Assembly: GCF_013410545.1 (NCBI RefSeq)
Contig: NZ_JACCFV010000001.1
Span: 3,224,001 to 3,288,000, forward strand
Length of the DNA stretch: 64,000 nucleotides
Direction: 5' to 3'
Source: Pseudoclavibacter chungangensis
GTDB lineage: Bacteria; Actinomycetota; Actinomycetes; Actinomycetales; Microbacteriaceae
The translations under genes and the position numbers were made by a program. The notes under the pieces are model-generated. The model worked only from the letters and a program-made list of their open reading frames with translations, was not told the origin of the DNA and made no database searches. Positions 52,861 through 60,857 of the stretch are shown piece after piece (the stretch's first letter is position 1; each line of letters begins with the position of its first letter).

Positions 52861-54128
52861 GCGACCGGCTCCAGCGTCTCCAACCCGCCGAGGTACGGCC
52901 GCAGCGGCTCGGGGACGACGACCGAGCCGTCGGCGCGCTGGTGCGTCTCGAGGATCGCGACGAGCCAGCGCGTCGTCGCGAGCGTGCCGTTGAGCGTCGC
53001 GACGGGCGAGGTCTTGCCGTCCTCGCCGCGGAACCGCGTCGAGAGCCGGCGTGCCTGGTAGCTCGTGCAGTTCGAGGTCGAGGTGAGTTCGCGGTACGCG
53101 TCCTGCGTCGGGATCCACGCCTCGATGTCGTACTTGCGCGCGGCGCTCGAGCCGAGGTCGCCCGCGGCCGTGTCGATGACGCGGTAGCTCAGGCCGAGCG
53201 CGTGCATCATCTCCTCCTGCCAGCCGAGCAGCCGCTCGTGCTCGGCGGCGGCCTCGGCGGGATCGGCGTACACGAACATCTCGAGCTTGTTGAACTGGTG
53301 CACGCGGATGATGCCGCGGGTGTCCTTGCCGTGCGAGCCGGCCTCGGAGCGGTAGCACGTCGACCAGCCGGCGTAGCGGACGGGCTCGTGCACGTCGATG
53401 ATCTCGTCGGCGTGGTAGCCCGCGAGCGCGACCTCGCTCGTGCCCGTGAGGTAGAGCTCCTGCTCGGGCAGGTAGTAGACCTCGTCGGCGTGCTCGCCGA
53501 GGAACCCGGTGCCGGCCATGATCTCGGGCTTCACGAGCGTCGGTGTCGTGAGCATCGTGAAGCCGTTCGCGAGCGCCTTGTCGAGCGCGTACGTCATGAG
53601 GGCGAGTTCGAGGCGGGCGCCGACGCCGCGCAGGTAGTAGAAGCGCGCGCCCGAGACCTTCGCGCCGCGCTGCATGTCGATGGCCGCGAGCAGTTCACCG
53701 AGCTCGAGGTGGTCGCGCGGGGTGAAGTCGAAGGCGGGGCGCTCGCCCACTTCGCGCAGCACCGTGTAGTCGTCCTCGCCACCGGCGGGCACGCCGTCCT
53801 CGATGACGTTCTCGATGCGCGTGATCGCGTCCGTGTAGCCCGTCTCGGCCTCGCTCGCTGCGGCCGACGCCGCCTTGACGCGGGCCGCGAGGTCCTTCAC
53901 CTCGGCGAGCAGTGCGGGCTTGTCCTCCTTCGGTGCCGCAGCGACGCGCTTCGAGAACGCGTTCTGCTGGGCACGCAGCTCCTCGAAGGCGGTGATCGCG
54001 GCGCGACGTGCCGCGTCGGCGTCGAGCGCCGCGTCGACGGTCGCCGGGTCGTTGCCGCGGGCGATCTGGGAGCGTCGCAGCCGGTCGGGGTCGTCACGGA
54101 GAAGCTGGGCGTCGATCACACCGTTCAT
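52857..54128 (-). CDS. serS: Seryl-tRNA synthetase
   Basis: A 423-residue class II synthetase. The N-terminal coiled-coil arm (residues about 30-110) contacts the long variable arm of tRNA-Ser. Motif 2 is [20 protein letters not shown], followed by FNKLEMF, and motif 3 is [17 protein letters not shown]. It charges tRNA-Ser with serine. The start ATG at 54128 ([10 protein letters not shown]) is chosen over an upstream in-frame extension rich in Arg. Two serine tRNA genes lie in the same window. Confidence 0.96.
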   Translation of the reverse strand: MNGVIDAQLLRDDPDRLRRSQIARGNDPATVDAALDADAARRAAITAFEELRAQQNAFSKRVAAAPKEDKPALLAEVKDLAARVKAASAAASEAETGYTDAITRIENVIEDGVPAGGEDDYTVLREVGERPAFDFTPRDHLELGELLAAIDMQRGAKVSGARFYYLRGVGARLELALMTYALDKALANGFTMLTTPTLVKPEIMAGTGFLGEHADEVYYLPEQELYLTGTSEVALAGYHADEIIDVHEPVRYAGWSTCYRSEAGSHGKDTRGIIRVHQFNKLEMFVYADPAEAAAEHERLLGWQEEMMHALGLSYRVIDTAAGDLGSSAARKYDIEAWIPTQDAYRELTSTSNCTSYQARRLSTRFRGEDGKTSPVATLNGTLATTRWLVAILETHQRADGSVVVPEPLRPYLGGLETLEPVA

Positions 54129-54210
54129 GCTAGCCCGCCGCCTGCCCGCGCGCTCCGGACGCGAGGCGCATGGGCGCACGGCGGTTCGGGGGATCAGCAG
54201 CCCGGGGCCC

Positions 54211-54222
54211 TAGTCTTGGCGC
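54211..54222 (+). promoter_or_regulatory. -10 element of a probably leaderless promoter
   Basis: TAGTCT (54211-54216) lies 6 nt before the GTG start of the lipid kinase gene; no Shine-Dalgarno is present. Confidence 0.55.
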
Positions 54223-55584
54223 GTGACCGACAATTCCGCCGCCACGCCCACCGAGCCGACGACCGGCCGTCGGGCCGCCGTCATCGTGCACCCGGTGAAA
54301 GCGGACGTCGCCGCGCTGCGCGTGCAGGTCGAGGCCGCGGAGCACGAGTTCGGCTGGGAGCCGAGCGAGTGGTTCGAGACGACGCCCGAGCGCCTCGGCG
54401 ACGAGCTCGCCGAGGACGCGATCGCGAACGGCGCCTCGCTCGTCATCGCCTCGGGCGGTGACGGCACCGTCCGCGCCGTCGCCTCGACGCTCGCGGGGAC
54501 CGACGTCCCGCTCGCGATCGTGCCCGCGGGGACGGGCAACCTCCTCGCGCGCAATCTCGACATCGACGTGCTCGACCTGCGGTCCGCCGTGTGGATCGCG
54601 TTCGGCGGTATCACCCGGCACATCGACATCGGCCGCGCCCGGGTCGAGCGTCCGGACGGCTCGCGAGAGAGCTACGTGTTCACGGTGCTCGGCGGCATCG
54701 GTGTCGATGCGGGCATGATCGCGAACACGTCGGACGCGCTGAAGAAGCGTGTCGGCTGGGTCGCGTACCTCGACGGGATCCGCAAGACCGTCCTCGGCGG
54801 GGCGGCATTCCACGTGCGGCTCAAGTTCGACGAGGGTGCGCCGCGCTCGACGCGCGCGCAGAGCGTCATGATCGGCAATTGCGGCGTCATGCCGGGCGGC
54901 ATCCTGCTGCTCCCGGACGCGCGCGTCGACGACGGCGCGCTCGACACCGCGGTCATGCGGCCGCGCGGCTTCATCGGGTGGCTGCAGATCCTGCACGCCA
55001 TGTCGATCCAGTCCGGCCTCCTGCGCCACTCCGAGTTCGGCCGCAAGCTCGTGTCCGAGAACCGCAAGCGCGTGCGCGCGCTCTCCTACGTCCAGTCGCG
55101 CACCGTGACGTTCCGGGTGACCTCCGATCCGGAGGAGTTCGAGATCGACGGCGAGGCGGTCGGCGAGGTCGTCGCGGGGCGCGTCGAGGTCGTGCCCGCG
55201 GCGCTCCCCGTCAAGGTCCGCGATCCGGAGGCGCCGCAGGAACACGTCTTCAGCCGGGTCACGCGGCTCGTGACGACCGACATCGAGGGTCGCGTCAACC
55301 GCGCGATCCAGCAGGCGCAGGGGCTCGTGGCACCCGTGCAGCTCGGCATCCGCGGGGCGGCCGGCGCGGTGACGGGTGCACAGACGACAGACGCGTCGGA
55401 CACGGGCGTGTCGGCGGCGGACGACGACACGACGGTCGCCGGCGCGACGTCGGCGACCGTCGCCGAGCCGATCGCGCCCGACGCAGCGCCCACCCCGCTA
55501 GCTGGCGACGCCGCCGGTCCCGACGAGGTCGCAGTGGGCACGGACGCCGACGAAGCGGGTGACGGCGCCTCAGCGCGGGCCTGA
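54223..55584 (+). CDS. Diacylglycerol kinase-like lipid kinase (DagK/YegS family)
   Basis: A 453-residue protein. The catalytic nucleotide-binding loop is IASGGDGTVRAVASTLAGTD, followed by AIVPAGTGNLLARNLDID, both diagnostic of the family. The C-terminal part includes TVTFRVTSDPEEFEIDGEAV, the usual end of the lipid-binding domain. An extra 130-residue Thr/Ala/Asp-rich tail follows. It phosphorylates diacylglycerol or a related lipid at the membrane. It is divergent from serS. Confidence 0.9.
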   Translation: MTDNSAATPTEPTTGRRAAVIVHPVKADVAALRVQVEAAEHEFGWEPSEWFETTPERLGDELAEDAIANGASLVIASGGDGTVRAVASTLAGTDVPLAIVPAGTGNLLARNLDIDVLDLRSAVWIAFGGITRHIDIGRARVERPDGSRESYVFTVLGGIGVDAGMIANTSDALKKRVGWVAYLDGIRKTVLGGAAFHVRLKFDEGAPRSTRAQSVMIGNCGVMPGGILLLPDARVDDGALDTAVMRPRGFIGWLQILHAMSIQSGLLRHSEFGRKLVSENRKRVRALSYVQSRTVTFRVTSDPEEFEIDGEAVGEVVAGRVEVVPAALPVKVRDPEAPQEHVFSRVTRLVTTDIEGRVNRAIQQAQGLVAPVQLGIRGAAGAVTGAQTTDASDTGVSAADDDTTVAGATSATVAEPIAPDAAPTPLAGDAAGPDEVAVGTDADEAGDGASARA

Positions 55585-55634
55585 GGCGGGGCACCGCATC
55601 CGGCCTCCCGGTCGCTCGCGTCCGAGCGACGGGG

Positions 55635-56297
55635 TCACTCGTCGTGCGCGGCCTCGGCGTCCTGCCACGCCCAGCGCGTATCGCGCCCGCCGAGCCCCGT
55701 CTGGTCGGCGGCACGTTCGATGCGTGGATGCTGCACGAACCAGCGGCGCAGGTTGCTCGGATCGGTCGGCGGGTGCCCGCCGATGTCGGCCGCGAGCCGC
55801 GCGGTCTCGCGCGTGCTGAACGTCGGCCCGGTGAGCGCCCGCGTGAGCGGTTCGTCGGCCCACAGCCGGGTCGCGATCGCCTCGAACGCGCCCTCGACGA
55901 TCGATGCGTGGTCGAACGGCAGCGTCGCCGCGCGCGCCACGAGCGCGCTCGACGGCACCCACTCGGCGGTCGCGGGCGTGCCGGGCGCGACGATCGCGAG
56001 GTAGGCGATCGAGATCGTCGGGCCGCGGGGGTCGCGCATCGTCTCGTCGAACACGCCGAACTGCACGATCGCGCGCGTCTCGTCGATGCCCGCCTTGTCG
56101 CGGAGGGCTCGGGCGGCGGCGGCGCGCACCTGCTCGCCGCCGTTGAGGAGCACCCCCGGGAGCGCCATCTCGCCGCGGAACGGCTCGTAGGGACGCTCGT
56201 GGAGCGCGAACTCGATCGTGCCCTCGTCGGTCACCCGGACGGGGACCACGTCGATGCTCACGAGCGGCTGCTGCCGTTCGATGCCCGCCTCGTCCAC
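55635..56297 (-). CDS. Degenerate NUDIX protein, NrtR-like NAD-metabolism regulator
   Basis: A 220-residue protein. It starts with a NUDIX fold (VSIDVVPVRVTDEGTIEFAL), but the NUDIX box GGEQVRAAAARALRDKAGI lacks the catalytic REx2EE residues, so hydrolysis is unlikely. A C-terminal region (FSTRETARLAADIGGHPPTD, then NLRRWFV) resembles the winged helix of NrtR regulators, which sense ADP-ribose and control NAD salvage. The NAMPT-like and PRPP-synthetase-like genes upstream, and the palindrome before them, fit this. Start: GTG at 56297 with GGGAGG upstream; GTG at 56339 is possible. Confidence 0.7.
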   Translation of the reverse strand: MDEAGIERQQPLVSIDVVPVRVTDEGTIEFALHERPYEPFRGEMALPGVLLNGGEQVRAAAARALRDKAGIDETRAIVQFGVFDETMRDPRGPTISIAYLAIVAPGTPATAEWVPSSALVARAATLPFDHASIVEGAFEAIATRLWADEPLTRALTGPTFSTRETARLAADIGGHPPTDPSNLRRWFVQHPRIERAADQTGLGGRDTRWAWQDAEAAHDE

Positions 56298-56385
56298 GCC
56301 GCCGTCCTCCCGATCATCCGCCCGCTCGTCCGTCCGCACACGGTACCGGCTGCGGGCGACGCGAACCCGTCGGCGCGCGACGACG
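56298..56385. repeat. 88-bp direct repeat, copy A
   Basis: Identical to 57152-57239 except for one base (A versus G at position 19). It is the leader of the NUDIX gene. The two copies flank the toxin-antitoxin remnant. Confidence 0.92.
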
Positions 56386-56456
56386 CGACGCGCGACGCGA
56401 TCATGCTCCACGCGGACACCCTGACGCCGAACGCGGATCGCTGGACCGCTCGGGGT

Positions 56457-56755
56457 TCAGCGTCGTTCGAGGCGCGACCGGTCCTGTGCCCCGTGCAAGA
56501 CGGCGACGACCTCGACGAGCTCGACGTCCTCACGTACCCGGTACCACACGTGGTACGGGAACACCGCGGTCTTCACGTTCCGCGATTCCCGGTACGCGAC
56601 TCGCGGCAGCAGAGGGCGCCGCCGGATCGCCTCACCGTGGCCTCGAATGCCGCGATGAAGCGTTCGACGTCATGCGGCCCCTCGGCGAGGTACCAGTCGA
56701 TTGCGTGGTCGTATTCCTCGTCAGCGCGGCGAAGGAAAACCAGCCGGAAGCTCAC
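56457..56755 (-). pseudogene. RelE/ParE-type toxin gene with frameshift
   Basis: The first frame encodes SFRLVFLRRADEEYDHAIDW and AAFEATVR, a RelE/ParE start. After about 56630 the family sequence continues in another frame (RRRPLLPRVAYRESRNVKTA, then VFPYHVWYRVREDVELVEVV, LHGAQDRSRLERR) down to a stop at 56457. One G seems to be missing at about 56630-56634 (AGGCG for AGGGCG). In the present frame it stops early at 56573. The toxin is therefore probably inactive, unless the base is a sequencing error. GTG start overlaps the antitoxin stop (GTGA). Confidence 0.8.
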
Positions 56756-56979
56756 GCAGTTCGTCTCGCGGCGACCTTCGCGCGCGCCCGATCCCGCACG
56801 GCGTCCCACGGGACCGCATCCTCGGGGTCGGCGTCAGCCTGAGCGATCCGGGCGCCGAGCAAGGCGGCGAGCTCCGAGGTGACTTCCACCGGCAACGACT
56901 CGTCGATCGCGTCACGGAGCTCCCGACGCGAATCAGCGTCGAGGCTCAGCACCCGCTCCAGCAGCTCGTGGTCGACCAT
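56752..56979 (-). CDS. Addiction-module antitoxin (CHP02574-like)
   Basis: A 75-residue protein beginning MVDHELLERVLSLDADSRRE and ending with the PWDAVRDRARAKVAAR helix, typical of small antitoxins paired with RelE/ParE toxins. It lies upstream of and overlaps the toxin gene. TATCCT 6 nt upstream of the ATG suggests a leaderless transcript. ATG 56979 is preferred over an in-frame start at 57024. Confidence 0.75.
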   Translation of the reverse strand: MVDHELLERVLSLDADSRRELRDAIDESLPVEVTSELAALLGARIAQADADPEDAVPWDAVRDRARAKVAARRTA

Positions 56980-57151
56980 GCACCGAGGATACGCGCCACC
57001 CCGGACAGCCGGCAGGAACGTCACACACTGATCCGGGGAATGCGGGCCTGCCCGGCTCGCCCACGACCCTCACCGTGTCGCCGTACGCGGCCCGCTCCGC
57101 CGCCACTCGCAGAATCCGTGACGCGTCCGGCACCTCGCCCGCGCCTCGGCG

Positions 57152-57239
57152 GCCGCCGTCCTCCCGATCGTCCGCCCGCTCGTCCGTCCGCACACGGTAC
57201 CGGCTGCGGGCGACGCGAACCCGTCGGCGCGCGACGACG
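57152..57239. repeat. 88-bp direct repeat, copy B
   Basis: The partner of 56298-56385, located directly after the terminator of the NAMPT-like gene. The 766 bp between the copies hold only the antitoxin, broken toxin and non-coding DNA, so this looks like an insertion bounded by a duplication. Confidence 0.92.
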
Positions 57240-57273
57240 GACGCCCGCGAGACCGATCGGCCCGCGGGCGTCC
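57239..57273 (-). terminator. Hairpin after the NAMPT-like gene
   Basis: GGACGCCCGCG (57239-57249) pairs perfectly with CGCGGGCGTCC (57263-57273), 8 bp beyond the stop codon. Confidence 0.8.
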
Positions 57274-57281
57274 GTGTTCGT

Positions 57282-58823
57282 TCACGCGTGCTCGGCGAGC
57301 ACGCGCCGCACATCGGCGAACGACTGGAATCGCACGAACGCCCCGTCCTCCCACACCGGCTGCAGCTCGCTCGCGGCCTCCTGCTCGGGCGTCGCGCGCT
57401 CCACGAGCGTCAGCTCGCCCGCCGCGTCACGGAGGACGGCGAGGCGGCCGGCCGCGGAGCGCTTCACGCCGGAGTCCGTCACGGGGTCCTTCCGCAGCTC
57501 GAACGGTTCGCCGTCGACCTCCGCCCACGTCGCCTTGATCGCCGACATGAACGTGTCCCGCGTGCGGTACTGGTAGGTGAACGAGCCGACCCCGAACACG
57601 ACGTTCGTGGAGCAGAAGCCCTTCGCCGCGAGGCGGTCGATGATGCGCTCGGCACGCTCGCGCGTGATGGAGTCGCCGTAGATCGCGCCGATGTGCGGGT
57701 CGAGCTCGCGGAACCCGGCCGCGTTAACCGTGCCGCCGAACACGTCCCACAGCAGCTCGATCACGCCGCGCGCCTCCGGGGTCTCGCCGCCCGGCTCGCG
57801 GTCGGTGCCGCACAGGATGTCGACGGGGTCGCCCGAGTCGGGGCGGATGACGACCTTCCCGTCGCGCGCGAGCACCTCGTCACGCAGCGACGGCAGGAAG
57901 TCGGTCAGGACGGTCCACAGGTCGAACGTGTCGGAGACGATCGAGACGATGCCAGCGGGGTAGAGGCCGAGCAGTCGCTTGAACATCGCCCGCTCGCCGA
58001 TCGTCGCCGTCCCGGCGCACATGACCGAGTGCTCCGTCGCGGGTACCGAGCCGGCGACGTAGGCGCCGCCGTAGTTGCGCTCGATCCAGTCGAGGCTCAC
58101 GAGGGAGTCGGTGCCCGTGAAGCTCAGCAGGTGGCCGGCGCTCGAGGCCGCGGCGGATTCGGCACTCGACATGCCGCGGAAGGAGAAGTCGTGGCCCTGC
58201 CAGTCGACCGCGGCGGCTGCGCCGCCCGTGCGCGTCGCGCCCGCATCGAGCACGCGGCGGAACTCGCGGGCGATCGTCGCGGAGGTCGACGGGGCCCACA
58301 CCTCGGCCGAGAGGACGGTCTCGAGGTAGTTCGTGAGCCAGAAGAACTCGGGCTCGGTGTTCTCGATCGTGAAGGAGGGCACGCGCAGTGGCACGGGCGT
58401 GCCCTCGGGCACGGCGCTGAACCGCAGCGGCAGGGTGCCGCGCCGGTGGAGGGCGCGGATGTGGTCGGAGCCGATCGTGTTCGGGCCGAGGATCTGCGCG
58501 AGGCGTTCCTCGTAGAGGGCGCACACCTCGTCCTCGTCGGCGGCGAAGAAGGGGGCGAAGCGGGCTTCGAGGCGCACGAGGAACGCCTGCAGACCGAAGT
58601 GCACGACGTGGGTGACGCCGGGTTCGCGCGAGCCGCGGTTCGTCCAGTTCGAGTAGACGGTCTGCACGTCGCCCGCGAGGCGGTACTGCTGGATGTGGCC
58701 GAGCTTGTACGCGTCGGTCTCCATGAGTGCCGCGATGGGGGCGAAGCGGTCGCTCGTGTCGCGGCCGACGCCGGCGTTCGGCGCGGTGGTGCTGCCGGTG
58801 GTGGGGTTCTGGGTCGTGGTCAT
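57282..58823 (-). CDS. nadV: Nicotinamide phosphoribosyltransferase-like enzyme (NadV/NAMPT family)
   Basis: A 513-residue protein. METDAYKLGHIQQYRLAGDV and YSNWTNRGS open the fold. The PRPP-binding motif is VVIRPDSGDPVDIL, with IVSDTFDLW and NVVFGVGSFTYQYRTRDTF further along, as in NAMPT. It converts nicotinamide and PRPP to NMN for NAD salvage. The ATG at 58823 overlaps the stop of the PRPP-synthetase-like gene. The pairing also resembles Adps-Namat of the phage NARP1 pathway, whose second enzyme is NAMPT-like, so the true co-substrate could be ADP-ribose pyrophosphate. Confidence 0.88.
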   Translation of the reverse strand: MTTTQNPTTGSTTAPNAGVGRDTSDRFAPIAALMETDAYKLGHIQQYRLAGDVQTVYSNWTNRGSREPGVTHVVHFGLQAFLVRLEARFAPFFAADEDEVCALYEERLAQILGPNTIGSDHIRALHRRGTLPLRFSAVPEGTPVPLRVPSFTIENTEPEFFWLTNYLETVLSAEVWAPSTSATIAREFRRVLDAGATRTGGAAAAVDWQGHDFSFRGMSSAESAAASSAGHLLSFTGTDSLVSLDWIERNYGGAYVAGSVPATEHSVMCAGTATIGERAMFKRLLGLYPAGIVSIVSDTFDLWTVLTDFLPSLRDEVLARDGKVVIRPDSGDPVDILCGTDREPGGETPEARGVIELLWDVFGGTVNAAGFRELDPHIGAIYGDSITRERAERIIDRLAAKGFCSTNVVFGVGSFTYQYRTRDTFMSAIKATWAEVDGEPFELRKDPVTDSGVKRSAAGRLAVLRDAAGELTLVERATPEQEAASELQPVWEDGAFVRFQSFADVRRVLAEHA

Positions 58824-59692
58824 CGTTCGTTCCCTCGCTCGTTCCGGGGGTCGCCCGGGCTCGTGTCGTCGTGGATCAGGTAGGGGTGGAGGCGGATCAC
58901 ACGGGCGCCGATCTCCGGGCGGCGGGCGCCGGGGTGGCTGTCGGTCGTGATGATCTCGCCGTAGTGCTCCGTGAGGCGATCGGCGCGGCCCGAGAAGATG
59001 CCGTGGCTCACCCAGAGCGTGAGTCGTTCGCGGGCGACGCCGGTCGATTCGGCGAGTGCGACGAACGTGGCGCCGCCGTCGCACACGTCGTCGACGACGA
59101 GCAGCCGGCCGTGGGCGGGCAGTGTCGGTGGCGCGTAGGACAGGAGGGCTCCCGTCGCCTGGTCGCGGTGCTTCTCGGCCGTGAACACGGGCAGGCCCAC
59201 GAGCTCGGCGACGCGCGTCGCGCGGTCGCGCGCCCCGGCGTCGGGCGCGATGATCCCGACGTAGTCGCCGGGGAGTCCGTGTCGCCCGAACACGGCGTCG
59301 CGGACGGCGGACGCGCTGTGCACGATGCGGACGTCGTCGACGAGCCCCGGGGCGACGGGAGAGTGCGGGTCGAAGACGACGACCTCGTCGAGGCCGGCCG
59401 CGTTGATGAGGTTCGCGTAGACGCGGGCGCCGAACGGCGTTCCGCGGTCGGCGCGTGCGGCGGGGAGGTAGGGGATGTAGGCGACGGAGCGGACGCCGCG
59501 CTCGCGGGCGACGTCGGCCCACAGTGCGAGCAGGACGAGGTCGTCGGGCTCGGCGCCGGTGAGGACGGCGCTCACGGGCGTCTCCCGCTCGGGCCAGGCG
59601 AAGTGCCACTCGCCGCCCGGGAATCGGAAGGGACGCACCGCGCTGTCGACGGTCCACCCCTCGGGGACCCTGGATCGGAATCGGATGCTCAT
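58820..59692 (-). CDS. PRPP-synthetase-like protein paired with NadV
   Basis: A 290-residue member of the ribose-phosphate pyrophosphokinase family. PYLPAARADRGTPFGARVYA corresponds to the ATP-loop region, and LLVVDDVCDGGATFVALAE is the PRPP-binding loop. It is shorter than housekeeping Prs (about 315-325 residues) and has FDPHS where Prs has MDLHA, so it is a specialised paralogue. It likely supplies PRPP, or an analogous activated ribose, to the overlapping NAMPT-like enzyme. ATG 59692 is probably leaderless; a GTG at 59701 is an alternative. Confidence 0.83.
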   Translation of the reverse strand: MSIRFRSRVPEGWTVDSAVRPFRFPGGEWHFAWPERETPVSAVLTGAEPDDLVLLALWADVARERGVRSVAYIPYLPAARADRGTPFGARVYANLINAAGLDEVVVFDPHSPVAPGLVDDVRIVHSASAVRDAVFGRHGLPGDYVGIIAPDAGARDRATRVAELVGLPVFTAEKHRDQATGALLSYAPPTLPAHGRLLVVDDVCDGGATFVALAESTGVARERLTLWVSHGIFSGRADRLTEHYGEIITTDSHPGARRPEIGARVIRLHPYLIHDDTSPGDPRNERGNER

Positions 59693-59699
59693 GGCTCTC

Positions 59700-59732
59700 A
59701 CTGTACACGCTAATCGTCATCTTGACGATTAG
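59700..59732 (-). promoter_or_regulatory. Promoter with perfect 23-bp palindromic operator, NrtR-like
   Basis: CTAATCGTCA (59710-59719) and TGACGATTAG (59723-59732) are perfect inverted arms with a 3-nt spacer. On the minus strand TACAGT (59705-59700) is a -10 box 7 nt before the ATG, and the palindrome covers the -35 region. A repressor bound here would block the NAD-salvage operon; the NrtR-like NUDIX protein is the natural candidate. Confidence 0.7.
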
Positions 59733-59791
59733 ATCCTTGCTCGGCGTGGCACCGATATCGGCACTGCGCCGGTGTCGGTGCCGATACCGGG

Positions 59792-60170
59792 GTCGAATCA
59801 GGGCCGCGGTGCCGCGCTGAACTCGGCCCTGCCGGGCTCGGGTCAGGGCTGCGGTTCCCGGAGAACTCGGGCCCCGCCGGGCTCGGGTCAGGGCTGCGGT
59901 TCCCGGAGAACTCGGGCCCCGCCGTGCTCGGGTCAGGGCTGCGGTTCCCGGAGAACTCGGGCCCCGCCGTGCTCGCGTCAGGCCACGGGGCTCCGCCGAA
60001 CTCGGCCCTGTCGAGCTCGTGTCAGGGCCGTGGTGCCCGCCGAGCTCGGTCCCCGCCGTGCTCGGGTCGGAGCGGCGGCGCGGTGCCGAACCCGGGCCGC
60101 ACCGTGCTCGGGTCAGGTCCGCGGCGCCCTGCCGAACGCGGGCCCCACCGGGTTCGTCTCAGGGCCGCGG
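59792..60170. repeat. 45-bp minisatellite, about 8 copies
   Basis: Units beginning CTCGGGTCAGGGCTGCGGTT recur at 59792, 59837, 59882, 59927, 59972, 60016, 60061, 60107 and 60153 (partial). The three units at 59837-59971 are almost identical and the outer ones are degenerate. The spacing of 44-46 bp keeps one frame open on the plus strand, but the resulting Gly/Arg/Pro peptide is only a repeat translation. The array reaches into the 3' end of the response-regulator gene. Confidence 0.9.
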
Positions 60171-60857
60171 CCCGAGCCCCCACTCGTAGCCGAGGATGAC
60201 GGCGTGCACGCGGTCGCGCACGTGGAGCTTCGCGAAGATCGAGTTGATGTGCGACTTCACCGTGGCGTTCGCGAGGTGCAGTTCCGCACCGATCTCGGCG
60301 TTGTTGAGCCCGCGCACGACGCCGACGAGCACATCGCGCTCCCGCGGGGTCAGCACGTCCGTCGGTGCCGGTGTGGAGTGCGTCGGCCGCGGTGCGCGCT
60401 CGGACCGCCCCGACGAGTCCAGATAGTGCGCGATGAGGCGCGAGGTGAGGCGGGGCGCGACGACCGCCTCGCCCGCGGCGACCGTTCTGACGGCGTCGAC
60501 GAGCGCCTCGGGGGTGGCGCTCTTGACGAGGAACGCACTCGCGCCCGCCTCGAGGCTCCCGAAGGCGTGCTCGTCGAGATCGAACGTCGTGAGGACGATC
60601 ACGCGCACGTCCGGGTGGCGGGTGGTGATGATGCGCGTGGCGTCGATGCCGTTCATCCCGGGCATGCGCACGTCCATGAGGACGACGTCCGGCCGGTCGC
60701 GGTCGACGAGGGCGATCGCCGCCTCGCCGTCACCGGCCTCCCCGATCACGTCGATGCCGTCGGCGGAGTCGAGGATGAGCGCGTTGCCGGTGCGTTCGAG
60801 CGGCTGGTCGTCGACGACCAGGACCCGGATCGTGGTGTCGCCCGCACGGCGCATCAT
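60159..60857 (-). CDS. NarL/LuxR-type response regulator
   Basis: A 232-residue protein. The receiver domain has the acidic pair VLVVDDQP, phospho-acceptor Asp62 in LMDVRMPGMNG and Lys in FLVKSATPE. The C-terminal LuxR helix-turn-helix is LTPRERDVLVGVVRGLNNAE, then IGAELHLANATVKSHI. It pairs with the sensor kinase upstream (start and stop overlap). The divergent ABC transporter is the likely target. Confidence 0.92.
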   Translation of the reverse strand: MMRRAGDTTIRVLVVDDQPLERTGNALILDSADGIDVIGEAGDGEAAIALVDRDRPDVVLMDVRMPGMNGIDATRIITTRHPDVRVIVLTTFDLDEHAFGSLEAGASAFLVKSATPEALVDAVRTVAAGEAVVAPRLTSRLIAHYLDSSGRSERAPRPTHSTPAPTDVLTPRERDVLVGVVRGLNNAEIGAELHLANATVKSHINSIFAKLHVRDRVHAVILGYEWGLGPRP

